From positions 63,441,554-63,505,553 of the forward strand of contig OX485803.1 in assembly GCA_950295325.1 (NCBI GenBank): a stretch of DNA of 64,000 nucleotides, read 5' to 3'. The translations under genes were made by a program, and so were the position numbers. The stretch is from Polytrichum commune (lineage: Eukaryota > Streptophyta > Polytrichopsida > Polytrichales > Polytrichaceae). Below are positions 35,250 through 46,934 of the stretch, in pieces (position 1 is the stretch's first letter; each line of letters starts with the position of its first letter). Below the pieces are notes generated by a model. That model was not told where the DNA came from. It ran no database searches and was given only the letters and a program-made list of their open reading frames with translations.

Positions 35250-37121
35250 ATCACACCACTTTGATGGCACACAAATTACCATTATGGGGTCCTTACTTAG
35301 TATTGTCTTATCTATTATATATTGCATCTTGTTTCCGTTTTTAAAGTACGTCACTCTAAAAAATATGTTGCTATCATTAGAGAATACACATGTATTTTTA
35401 TTGCAATCTTAATAATCCGTGTGGTATTACCTAGATGTATTTTTCTTTGTGAAATTTTAACTGCATTCAAATACATATGTATGTGGCCAAGGGCATGAAT
35501 TCGTAAGCAAACCGAGTGATGTACCGAGATGGGTGTTTTATCTATAGCCAAATCTCATCAACTCTTTTCATATGTAAGAATCGTCACCAACTCTGTTGTC
35601 ATAAAGTAAGTTGAATGTTTCGTCTTGTGCCACTTGTTTGAGGATAAATGTTTAAAAAAAATGTCATGTGAATGAGTCCAAGTGAGCGCATGAACCGATG
35701 TTGAAGCTACTTTAGAAGCACTTTGTTGCGACAAAAAGCATATAAGCCCACCTCTTTCATCATTGTGCGTTTATAATTAAATCGCACCACCCCAATGGCA
35801 CACGAATTATCATTATGGGGACCTTACTTACTATTGTCTTATCTATTATGGGGGCATTCACGGTTGGGGTACTACTTTTGGGTGTCTAACGGTTTAAGGA
35901 CTATTTTAGACAACTTTACATACTTGGTGTGCTTAGATTTGTATTGTGGAGCATATTTTGGATCATACCTACATTTCATACTCCATATTGAGTACACCGA
36001 CAAAGTTAATGTACAAGGAATAGGGTCATCTAACATATCATTTTGATTCCTTAAAGGACATTCATGGGTGTTGTCAAAATTGTTCACCTCATGATCAAGG
36101 AATGAAAAGGACAACAAAAATTAATCGAAACGATCCCAATTTTTTTTCCTCATAATCATCGTTCAAGTGTGTACCAATAGAATCAAAAATGTATTGCATA
36201 CCAATTGTATAACTTTACATGTGGCACCAAACATGGCCAACAATACACAAAATCATGGCTACATGAAAAAAGAACGTTTAGTATTAGAGTTGGACATTAA
36301 AAAATATATGTATGGACACATGACACTTACACCAAGGTACTAGGATGCAAAATAGGAAAAAATTGACCTCTGATGTACACTTGAATAGTAAAAATTGCCA
36401 TTGATGTGGCCCAAACAAGTCATATGACCTCTTTACAAGTTTTATGACTTATCTACTCATTTCATAGGGAATTTATCCATTATTGATGATTATTTAATAA
36501 GAAATAATATCTTTCTTGATAAAGCCTATGAACTACATACTTATCTATTTAAAGTTTATTGATCAAATAATAGTAAATCATGATAAATGCCGAGATCCAA
36601 TGCGACGTAGTCCTTAAGTCTTTTGTCCCAAAAGTAGTACCCCAACCGTGAATGGACCCTTATACACTGCATTTTGTTTCGGTTTTTCAAGTATGTCACT
36701 CTCAAAATGATGTTACTATCGTTTGAGAATACACATGCATTTTTATTGTAGTCTTAATAATCCGTGTGGTATTTCCTAGATGTATTTTTCTTTGTGAAAT
36801 TTTAACTGCATTCAAATACATATGTATGTGGCCAAGGGCATGGATTCATAAGCAAGCCGAGTGAATGTACCGAGATGGATGTTTCATCTATAGCCAAATT
36901 TCATCATCTCCTTTCATATGTAAGAATCATCACCAACTATGATAATAAAAAGTGAGTTGAATGTTTCATCTTGTGCCACTTGTTCGAGGAGATATATTTG
37001 AAAACAATGTCATGTAGATGAGTCCAAGTGAGCGCGGGAACCGGTGTTGAAGCTACTTTGGAAGCATTGTGTTGCGACAAAAAGCATACCAAGCCCACCT
37101 TTGTCATCATCGTGCGTTTAT
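35250..37121 (+). repeat. ~525-bp tandem duplication, second unit split by an insertion
   Basis: Unit 1 is about 35251-35776. Unit 2 is 35777-35849 plus 36660-37121. Shared phrases include 'ttgtcttatctattat', 'aatccgtgtggtatt', 'tgtatgtggccaagggcat' and 'ttgcgacaaaaagcat'. Units differ by scattered substitutions and small indels. Confidence 0.85.
35850..36659. mobile_element. 810-bp TIR element in the second tandem unit
   Basis: Ends GGGGGCATTCACGGTTGGGG and its inverted match ...ccccaaccgtgaatggaccc share ~30 bp (continuing TACTACTTTTGGG), with two mismatches. TTAT lies on both sides (35846-35849, 36660-36663), and unit 1 of the duplication shows the uninterrupted site. No ORF of note. The TTA-containing target and G-rich ends suggest a Harbinger-related nonautonomous element. 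Confidence 0.9.
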
Positions 37122-37187
37122 ATGCTGAAAGGTGATCCACGTAACCCATCCAAGAGTCATTTCATGGTTGCCGCATGAAGAGCCTCT

Positions 37188-37592
37188 CACGGGGAGGTCA
37201 CTTCATTGTCAAGTTGACACCACGTGCGGACAAAGTTTGCTACCCCTATATTACATGCCATATATAATTTTAAAATTTATGATAAATTTTCTACATATAC
37301 ATAACCATTGATAGTATCTTTTGTATATTTTTTTGAAATTTTTAGTCATCTTTATTTTTTTTAGTAATTGTTTTAGTTCAATTATGTGTCATTCTAGTTA
37401 GAAACGGTATGTTTTATGAAAAAATAAATCATCAAATTTAGTTACCACTTTTAACTATGTCATAGGTACTATGTATATCTACTCATGAAAAAAAAATTGA
37501 TAAAATTTTGACCCATTTTGGTGGTGCAACTTACCAAAGATTTTTTTGGCTGCACGTGGTGTTCAACTTGACAATGGAGTGATCCCCCCGTG
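37188..37592. mobile_element. hAT-like MITE with 8-bp target duplication
   Basis: Imperfect ~42-bp terminal inverted repeats start CACGGGGAGGTCACTTC and end ...GATCCCCCCGTG; both run through 'attgtcaagttga' and 'caccacgtgc'. GAGCCTCT is duplicated at 37180-37187 and 37593-37600. 405 bp, AT-rich interior without an ORF. Confidence 0.92.
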
Positions 37593-37600
37593 GAGCCTCT

Positions 37601-39510
37601 TTGAGTGCAAGCTATTATTGACCTCTTTTGAGGTTGGATTCTATACACGGTAGCTTAGTAAACTCAAATCACATGTTCCTCATGTCCATTATAGTTAATA
37701 CATGAATTGTGACAAATAGTTCCATGTCATGCAAAACTTCAATGCCCATTATTTCTTCCATTATGTGATTTATGAATTTATATACCATAATGCTTCATAA
37801 CTTATATTTGGTATACATAATTTAAAAAAACAATATACATGAATTGGAGTTTGATGTTATTGAATAAATAAATAGCAATATTATATAGTCCATAGAGAAT
37901 TATTTTCCTATGCAATTTACTATTTGGGGGGGTATATAGGTGGCTTTATTTATGCTTTCCGCATGCACATACCTCCCACACTTCAAATAGAGTGAGACTC
38001 CAAGCCTAACCCTCGCCTACAAGCTACATTCTTGCACATTGATCAAGTAGTATTTGTTCAATATCATGCTATTAAAGTAAGTATGAACATTGTTCCAACA
38101 AATATTAGTGTTGATTTGTTCAATCTTCTACGTGGATTTGCCTATATAGATTTATTTTGGTCTTGATTGGGTCTTCGTTTCATAAGGGGTGTGTGACTTT
38201 TCAATATTTATGTCAATTGTATAATCACATGGATAATATGATAGTTGAGCAGTCATCAAGCTCTCTAGATTGGAGCCTAGAGTAAGCCATGCTCAAAGCG
38301 ACATATCAATGGAATAATAGTACTAAACAAAGGAGAATCCAAGACAAGTCCAAGATATTTGGAAAGCCGATTAGCATGGGATCCACAAAACTAAAGCTTA
38401 AATTCTTGACACTTGTAAGCTCGAAGAGATAGATTATAATTTTAAGCAAAAGCTTGTTAAAAATGATAGAGATTGTAGTACATATTCCACATGGAATCCA
38501 TCATGGCACCATCTAAGTGTTGTAAGCCTTGTAAAACCCAAAGATTAGAGGCAATTATCACTTATTACTCTCATTCATCCAATATGAAAGCCATGAAATA
38601 ACATGCATCCTGAAGGTTTTTGTTTTTAGTTGATTTGCCACGAGAAATAACTACAAGACCCCCAATGAGAGTCAACCAATGTAAGGTTGAATCATAATAG
38701 GACACAATTATAATAGGTGAGAACCATTACATGTCCACTTCAAACACATGAGTATTGATACATTGGCCCTACCCATTTTCAATAAAGTGTCATTGTTTGT
38801 TGGATTTTCAATGTAAGTGAAACTTCGGCAATTGGGAATTTTCGGAAAACAAGCAATTTAGTAAAATATGACATGACATGTACAACATTGGTGTCCTGGA
38901 AAGACTTTATGCCTTCCTCATTGAATTCAGTAACATTGTAATATATCCTATCAATGTCATATATCAATCTATGCAACATCCATTGTTTTCAGTGTTGTCC
39001 TAACATAATCTAAACTCTCATGACAGGCTTGTCCAACCTTGTTGAAATAGTTAATTTTATGGTATTGAATTTCGCATAAAGTGTTATTCATATACAGTTG
39101 TTTCGCCACAAAATTGCATTGGCATCCTCGCTTAGAGGTTAGACTGGCTTACAATATACTTGCCCTCCTCTGCTTTGTCTGTCCTATTGGGAGTGGTTGC
39201 CCTGTAAGGCTTTTAGGACAGCTTGTATCAGAGTGATAGGCTGTAGAAACAACTGGACAACTAAATGTGGAACAAGAGGTGTCTTTGTACTATTTTGTTT
39301 TTCCACTATCCTAGCATCTAGGGTTGATCCTACCCCGCCCTTAGTTGATTTTCTCCTCCCAAGAAATATTTGTCCTGTCAAAGGGCCCAGGGGGTGGGAT
39401 CTGCAACCTCGCCCGCACATTTTCAAGAGTTACATCCCGCACCCTAAACCTTTCTTATGCACCAACTTTCAAGCACGTATTGGTACCCTTGTGGACGATT
39501 GTACCTGCAG
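37601..39510. other. AT-rich intergenic sequence
   Basis: No coding or structured feature could be supported. Confidence 0.35.
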
Positions 39511-39511
39511 G

Positions 39512-40045
39512 AATTTTCAGATCTGAAACTAAACCCTGTCCTACCTGTAGATCTTCCGTGACCTCCTCTATGACAAAATCAAATCCTTCTTCGAAAGAGA
39601 CACAATTCCCTCCTAGATCCACAATGCCCACCTCTATGGCGATCGACTAGGACAACGTCGATCAAAGTTACAACTCTTCCAAATCCTAAACTAGCAATGC
39701 AACAGCCTTTCCTCAGCTTCCTCACTCGCTCCGAAGCTGTCCAGTGGCGTGAGCAAGGAAGAATGACAGAAGAATGACGGAAGAATTTTCAGATCTGAAA
39801 TTAAACCCTATCCGTCCTGTAGATCTTCCGTGGCCTCCTCTATTACAAAATCAAACCCTTCTTCAAAATAAACACATTTCCCTCCCAGATCCACAATGTC
39901 CACCTCCATGGCGGGCAACTACAACAACATCGATAAAAGTTACAACTCTTCCAAATCCTAAACTAGCAATGCAACAACCTTTCCCCAATTTCCTCACTCG
40001 CTCCGGAGCTGTCTAGTGGCGTGAACAAGGAAGAATGACGGAGCT
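39512..40045 (+). repeat. Tandem duplication of ~268 bp
   Basis: Unit 1 (39512-39777) and unit 2 (39782-40043) share 'gaattttcagatctgaaa', 'gtagatcttccgtg', 'agttacaactcttccaaatc' and 'ctcactcgctccg'. Short frames occur but are not conserved between units. Confidence 0.85.
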
Positions 40046-40059
40046 CGAGTTCGGTGTGG

Positions 40060-40260
40060 GGTAGTGGTGGAGACGGATATAACGGATATGACGGATGAAC
40101 GGCCGGATGGACGGATGGACAGACGGGTGGACATCTGGACAGACGCGTGAACAGCTGGACAGGCGGAAGGCCGCGTCGGGCAGGATGGAGGACACGGGCA
40201 GGAAGGCCAAGTCGGGCAGGTAAGACGGGTCGGGTCGGGAGGACAGGAACGGGCTGCCCG
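40060..40260 (+). repeat. GC-rich low-complexity tract
   Basis: Degenerate short repeats of GGACGGATGGACAGACGGG and, further on, GGGTCGGGTCGGG type. The base composition differs strongly from the AT-rich surroundings. Frames through it are repetitive on both strands and not taken as genes. Confidence 0.7.
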
Positions 40261-41945
40261 AACATGAACGCTGCCCGCGGGAGGCGTCCTACAAACGCTC
40301 GTAGCACTAAAATACAAAGATCCCTCCAATAGGCTTGAACCAAGTTTAGAACAAATTTTCCTACTAATTAGTGTTGTGGAATTACGTGTGAAGTAGACTC
40401 TAAACCAAGTGATGGATTTGAGTTAAATCCTACTTCATTTCAAAATTTGTTATGATTTGTATGTATAGTTGAAGGATTGGGCAAGATCGTATTATATGTT
40501 AGTGGGCCACAAAATTTGAAGTAAAATACATTTTTTGCGGTCTACTTCATTGTCACTTTTCAAAAACCGACAATTATGGAAATAAATTCTACAAACATTA
40601 GAATCTAATTATATGGATGTAAATCATGTAATTTGTAAAAGTATTTATGAAATCATCATGATCCACCCTATTAACACCCTTATTATGAAATAATTATAAT
40701 TGATTTGACTTGTATAACTAGGATATGCCTCTATTTGCCCCTCTAAAATGGCCAGGGATTCGTGGCATTCATGTATGCTCATTAATGAGAGCAAATTCAT
40801 CTTTGCAGATGATATGAACCACTTTAGAGACTACCTTACGTTGCCAGTTCCTTGTCTCAAGGGTTCCGAAAATACCAACCTTTAGTAGTTCTAAATAATC
40901 CGAGTCTAATCTAATACTTAAAGCAATAATACAAAGAGGTTAGACATAGAAATCAATGTCTCATATGAAAGCAAGTGGATGCATCATGGGTTGCCAACCC
41001 ATCACTACTGGTATGGTAAATTTTAAGAGAGTAGTATATCATCTTATTAAGCCATTTAAGGTTCTTTACCTTCTCACCCAATCATCTTTGTATAAACAAC
41101 TCCTACCTCCTACCTCAACACTTTCCCAATCTTTCGGGTTCTTCTCTTCCTTCTTTATTATTTCTCTTACACTCTCACCTTTGTCGCATTCTCTCTCACA
41201 TCACTCACCTTCTACTCATTTTTGCAATGTCTTATTTAGGGTCTTGTAACTTAACAACTGCAAAGCTGAACTTTAGGGAGTAAATGTTAGCACTCAATTT
41301 CCTTGAACTCTTGCAACTTGCATTTCTTTCTATGAAATCATTTCTTTATCTATAGAGTGTTGTGCATTCACTTAAATCGGGTGCTTATTATCTTGGACTT
41401 TGGAACTTTGGTTCTTTATGTATTCAAGAGTTTCTACATAAACTATCCCTCTTAACACGATCAGATCATTCAATCATCATATTTGTGTTTAGCCATTAAT
41501 TGTCAGATAAATGTTATTTTATATTGTAGAAGAGAACATGTTGTTGAGCATGATGATCCTAAATGCTTGTGAGTAAGATGAAATTGTTTGTTTTTCAAAA
41601 ATATCATCTAGATCATCTAATAGGTTTGTGTACAGTACAACATCAATCCTCATTCAGTATTGTCACTTACAAGGATCCCTCGCACATGCGGATTCTCGAG
41701 AAAACTTGATCATAATTCTGTGGATGGCATTGGAAAATCTGTGTGAGGTAAAATTGGCAGTAAAACGTGAAGTAGAATATTGCATTATTTTCTGAACTAT
41801 TATAGATCTTCAACAATTGATTGATTTAAATTACTGTAGTGCTAAGTGGTTTGCGGCAACTGAACATCAGAAAGTGATCCTATTTGGATAAATAAAAACC
41901 AATGGAATCTCTGTATAGATCCTAGTGATTCTAAATCCAACCGGT
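40261..41945. other. Intergenic sequence, no gene seen
   Basis: AT-rich with a pyrimidine-rich stretch at about 41090-41210. From about 41890 it enters the dispersed repeat also present near 1.7 and 43.4 kb. Confidence 0.35.
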
Positions 41946-41947
41946 TA

Positions 41948-42422
41948 CATTCCACCCTCTATAAACGTTACACTTATAAACGTTAACTCATTATATTTGT
42001 TAACAAAATCGTACTCCCCTCATATTGCTAACTAGAATGTTAGCAATAATTTACTCCCCTCTTTGTTAATTTGCCACTTATAAATGTTAACCTACAAAAT
42101 ACATCCAATATTGTGTGATGACATTCATTACATTGACTCACAACCTTTCAAAGTGGCAAACGCCACCAAATTTGACTTTTGTGATCAAATTATTCATCTG
42201 GACTATATTGATTCTTATTTTGTTTCATAAAAATAAAAGATTGATTTGATACACATATTTTATATATGATAATTTTGCAAAACTCTCCCTCCATAATTGT
42301 AATGAATTTATATTTGTTGTTAAGCATTCAAAAAGCTCCCCTTATAACTGTTACAATGTTAACTCACTATAAATGTTAGAAATTTTTTACTCCAGAGCCT
42401 AACATTTATAGAGGGTGGACTG
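41948..42422. mobile_element. Mariner-like MITE in a dispersed repeat
   Basis: TIRs CATTCCACCCTCTATAAACG and ...ttatagagggtggactg (about 23 bp) are flanked by TA (41946-41947 and 42423-42424). The host repeat reads ccaaccggtTA|CA at 1.67 kb and a similar phrase at 43.44 kb, giving related empty sites. 475 bp with internal repeats of the 'taacnnttataaangttaac' type; no ORF. Confidence 0.88.
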
Positions 42423-42424
42423 TA

Positions 42425-42910
42425 CATGGTGGCATCTTCCGGATTTGCTTTATTTCATTGAAGTATGTTCTCTAAATTCCTCTTAGATGATCGGTAAGTC
42501 TCGAACTTCAACCGCTTGTTTCTCAAACTCAACCATTTTTAACTAACCATTGGTTCTCCCCGAGCCCTGATCATGTCTATGAAATGGATATAGTTTCAAG
42601 TGCTTTTGCCAAGTTTGAGTCACCAAGACTGCTTGGATCAATGTTAGTACGAGAATGATAAACATTTGGTCAAGAGGAACTTCATTTTAATCCTCTAATG
42701 TTTTGTGATTGGCATTGGAAGATCTGTGTGAGGTATATAAGTCGGCAGTGGGAAGTGAAATAAAATATCACAATATTTTCTGAAAGGATTACTAAAATTT
42801 TAAGTTAGCACAGGCTTTGTTCCTCATGATTGTTGTAGATCAACATAGTTTTTTTGGATTGGCCACCTGCTGGTTTGATTGCACGTTTCTGTACTGGATG
42901 TAGATCTTGC
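42425..42910. repeat. Dispersed repeat, right part, and flank
   Basis: Continuation of the repeat interrupted by the mariner-like MITE: 'ggcatcttccgg', 'cgaacttcaaccgcttgtttctcaaa'. Related sequence is at 1690-1840 and 43450-43570. Confidence 0.55.
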
Positions 42911-42914
42911 TGGC

Positions 42915-43035
42915 TATGAAAAGAGGCATAACTCCTCATGCTACAACATGGTCCGCCATGTTAAGCATTTGGATAACGGGCTCACATTCATGCCGGTACA
43001 ATGTATGGGCGTAATTTTTCTTTTTCTTTCTTCTG
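42915..43035 (+). mobile_element. LINE 3'-tail fragment
   Basis: Matches the 3' end of the 58-kb LINE (aagaggcataac, taacgggctcacattcatgc, cggta, atgtatgggcgt). It includes a stem-loop ACATGG-TCCG-CCATGT at about 42948-42963. Only the tail is present, as expected for a severely 5'-truncated copy or a SINE using the same tail. Confidence 0.75.
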
Positions 43036-45000
43036 CTGGCTATGGTAGCTTAGCTGATCGATTTGGATTAGTCTCCAAAATAATGTTGTGTTAATCTTGT
43101 GAGGCCAAACATGAATCTTATGTAGGAAAAATTCAAATGCTCTCTAATATACAAAAAGTGCAGTAAAGTTAAGGTGAGATCTTATGAGGTAGTTAGGTAC
43201 CTGCTCAACTATTTCATAATCAATTACCATACCCACGAGTTTCAACTAGGAAATATTCTAGCTTGAACCCACAATAATTTACTTCACGTTGCAAGTCTGC
43301 TGGAAGTTGCCTACTAATTAAGTAGATGTATAACATTTGAAGCACATTTGATGTGACAACGTCCTCATGTACTAGTGGATGTAGTGTCCGGGGAGATTTA
43401 AGGACATAATCGGTTGAGTTCGTAGAGCTCTCCAAATCCAACCAATTACATATTGACATCTTCCGTTCTTTATTCATTAATTTGAGGTATATTCCATATA
43501 TTCTTATAAAATAATGGATAATTTCTCTTGAACTTCAACTAGTTATTTCTCAAACTCAACCGGTTCCTTTGTAAGTAGTAGTTAGTTTACTCCATCCATT
43601 GACTGGATGTGATTTTTTTGGGGGGAGTTTTTGTACAAAACCATGACATACCAAATTACCAGGTGTAAATCATGTAATTACTGGGTGTAATTATGGCATG
43701 GCAATCCATGGAGATGAGTTAGATGAGACCCGAGGATCACATCTATAGATGGGTAAGGTGAGAAAACTTGATAATGTGATTTATTTCTAAATTACCCCTA
43801 AATCAGGCAAAATTTGACGTCATTTGATGACTATTTCGCATAATATTATTCAAATCCATAACAATGTTATGTGGGACTAATAGTATTTCATGGAATATTC
43901 TTAGATATTTTCACATTCAGTATGAATATGGGGGAATATTTTGTGGAATAATGTCAGTCCCACATAACATTGTTATGGATCTAATTAATGTAATGAGTAG
44001 AAAATAAGGACAACTGTGCATGTAGGCTTCACACATCATGTAGGTCTTATTTGATTACAATAATCAAAGTGATAGGGTACTATTAGGGGCGCTAAACCTC
44101 CCCTTGCGAATTTTTTAGGGGAGGTAGATATGGACAGGGGCAACCCCCAGAAAGAAATCAAGATTATTTGGACCCAACCAAAAACTTCTACCCGCCCCAC
44201 CCAACTTTGAAAAAACCATTGTCCTTGCATTTTTGAAGGCGACTTATCTACAAATCCCATATTGAGTGCACTTCACCTTCAAGGTCCACAATCCAATATA
44301 TATGCTCACTTCCATTGAATAAATAAGCATTTGACTAGGAGTTCATTTTTGAAGTGAAACTATCAATAAAGCATGTAATTAACTTAGAAGTCTAAAATAT
44401 TACAATACCCTTATTAGCACCGAGGCTAAAAATTTGTGACTTACCATTGAAAGGGTCTTTGTCATTCTAAAATGGATCTAAAATTAGTATTTTAAGTTTA
44501 GTATCTTATTTTATAATATTTTAGTTAATACCTTCTACTTTTACAAAGTATTCATACACTTTCAAACTAATTAAGTGTGACTGAATGTAATACATAAGTT
44601 GTTTTGGCAAGAAAATGCATACATAAGTTGTTTTGGTTGTCAACTAAAGGTTGTTAGTTCTCAATTATCCAAAACTGCTCCCAAAAACTTACGGTTCACA
44701 ACCTAAACAATTTACTTATGCATTTTCTCGCCATTAGTTGGAATGACCAAGTCACAAAGGATAATAGTAATGGACAAGTTTTCTTTTGCTAGTGATAGGA
44801 TCCAAGAAGTAAACTCCACCTTTCATCCTTAGTTTAAACAACTTGACTAAAGTGACAATTGTTATCAAACAAATTTTGCATGAAATTTAAAGATGTGGTG
44901 CTAACATTTTTAATGTAAATTAGGCAATGAGATGACTATTCATGGAGTTTATTTACACCAAACATCATGAATTTCAATAAGCCTTAAAATCATTGTGTGG
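43036..45000. other. Intergenic, with dispersed repeat and foldback
   Basis: 43395-43575 belongs to the 1.7/42-kb repeat family. A foldback lies at 43854-43980. The rest is AT-rich; a second weak inverted repeat lies near 44620-44735 ('cataagttgttttgg', 'ttatgcattttctcgcc'). Confidence 0.45.
43854..43980. repeat. Foldback element with perfect 25-bp arms
   Basis: Left arm 43854-43878 and right arm 43956-43980 are exact reverse complements (core ATAACAATGTTATGTGGGAC), with a 77-bp AT-rich loop. A diverged right half occurs at 33430-33486. Confidence 0.85.
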
Positions 45001-45006
45001 AAATGC

Positions 45007-45457
45007 TTATTGATTATGGGATGGTGTTTCCCCATAAAGGGTCCAAAATAGGTGTTGAAAGGTTACAGACAAATGAAATACATGATCTCCATTTTGGTAA
45101 TCATTGAAAAATTCGCCTTCAAGCTTGAGAATGCTAGTCTTTAGAGCATAACGAACAACGGGCATTGCAACCATACGACAAAGAGGCACACAACAACGAG
45201 ATACACGTAATTCAATAAAAATAGCACTTGTATTCACTTTTCGTTTGGTCATTATATTAGAAATCTTAGTTTGATAGGAAAATATCATCATCTTCAGAAG
45301 CTTCGAAAACCTCATCACAAAAATTATGAAGAAACAACATCATCGTGAAATTTTCGTTTGCCAATCCTCTTCCTACATCAAGCAGTCTTTCCAATCTTAT
45401 GTTGACTAGGAACATGAAGACTTGTATCAGAAAGTCGCAGTTCACGATCATTAACAT
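45007..45457 (-). pseudogene. Possible transposase remnant
   Basis: Overlapping minus frames contain text with a protein-like flavour (ENFTMMLFLHNFCDEVFEAS; LEGEFFNDYQNGDHVFHLSV), but frame changes and stops break it. I cannot assign a family. Confidence 0.2.
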
Positions 45458-45694
45458 TTGTAGAAGAAGGAGAACGTTGGGTCTTCAAAATTTCCATATT
45501 TCCACCCTAAAAATACAAAAAAACTTAGTATATGTAACCGATAATAACAAAATGAGTTCTATATATATGAGCTTAATGCAATAGATATTTAAATTAAATA
45601 AACATATGTGAAAATGATAAAGTATAGTGCTAACAACATACTCAATGAGAGTGAATTTAAAGTTCATATAATGCAATAAAACATATGAGAGGTG

Positions 45695-46365
45695 AAGGGT
45701 TAGGAATAGAACATTGATGCCCTACCTACCTAATGAGAGGTAATTGAAGTTGTATATAATGGTAAAAAAATAATGAAAGATTTTGCAAAATTAAAAACAC
45801 ATATGATAGTTGAAGAGGAAGGAGTAGGGCGTTAACGTCCTACCCAATGAGAGGCAAATAAAAATATATGTAATGCTAAGAAATAACATAAAATTATTTT
45901 GAAAAAACAAAAAGAAAGGTGATAGTTGAAGGCAAAGGGGTAGGGCATTAACGCCCGACCTAATCAAAAGCAAGTGAAGGTATATGCAATGCTAAAAAAA
46001 TAAGGAGAAATAATTTTGCAAAACTAAAAAAACATGTGACAGTTGAAGAGGAAGGAGTAGGGCTTTAACGCCCTACCCAATGAGAGGCACGTGAAGTTAT
46101 ATGTAATGCTAAAAAACAACAAAAAATAATTTTGAAGAACCAAAAAAATATGTGGCAGTTGGAGGCGAAAGGGTAGGCATTAATGCCCTATCCAATGACA
46201 ATCAATTGAAGGTATATGTAATGCTACAAAAAACATGAAATACTAATGAGAGCCAATGGAAGGTGTGTATAATGCTAAAAAATAATATGAGATGATTTTG
46301 AGAAACAAGAAAATACATATGATAATTAAAGGCGAAGGGGTAGGACGTTAGCGCCCCATCTAATG
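45695..46365 (+). repeat. ~115-bp tandem repeats built around a second palindrome (PAL-2)
   Basis: Each unit has 'gatagttgaaggcgaagg', a ~20-bp palindrome close to GTAGGGCGTTAACGCCCTAC, 'caatgagaggcaa', 'gaaggtatatgtaatgctaa' and an A-rich part. Palindromes lie at about 45699, 45824, 45938, 46057, 46171 and 46339. The palindrome is the best-kept GC-rich part in AT-rich units. Confidence 0.88.
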
Positions 46366-46586
46366 AAAGCAAACTGAAAGCTTATACAATGAAATGAGAA
46401 AATAAAATAGATAAAATATTATAGAAATAAAGGATTTGGATTTCATAGATCATCTTAGAATGAGTTACACTTATGAAGGAAAAAATGATTTTGGAAGTTT
46501 ATAAAATGTAGCCTATGAGTAGATTTTGTAGAAACCTACAATGTCGCCAATTTCAGTACTTTTGAAAAATTCTTGTAATTTGAAGT

Positions 46587-46775
46587 TTGAAAAAAAAACC
46601 AGAATCTTTTTGTACAAATATACAAGCTGATGATGTCTATGTACAAAAAATTCAAAAAAATAATAATTTGACAGGCGTGAGGTATACTCTACCAAAGAAT
46701 TGTGAAATCTATGAGTTTTTTTGTTTTTTTTGTTTCGGCTTGCTTGCTTGCTTCGTACCCTGTACTGTACACTTC
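46587..46775. other. Short AT-rich spacer
   Basis: Low-complexity sequence between the PAL-2 array and the PAL-2 foldback; the open frame across it is not convincing. Confidence 0.3.
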
Positions 46776-46934
46776 AGTTGGGGTTGCGGGGGTAGAGCAT
46801 TAACGCCCTACCTCATTGACCTCAACTGTGCTTCAAAAATTGGCTTCCAGTGGGTACGCATGCATGCAGTCATTTGGACATCAGTTGAGGTCAAAGAGGT
46901 AGGGCGCTAACGCCCTATCCCTGCAACCCCAACT
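46776..46934. repeat. Foldback with a PAL-2 palindrome in each arm
   Basis: Arms of about 54 bp (46776-46829 and 46881-46934) are imperfect reverse complements, starting AGTTGGGGTTGCGGGGGTAG and ending ...TGACCTCAACTG. Each contains a PAL-2 copy (46791-46812 and 46897-46920). Confidence 0.85.

Noticed and set aside
39963-40343. Pro/Arg-rich minus frame at 40 kb
   Set aside because: Follows a GC-rich simple repeat and is open in several frames on both strands.
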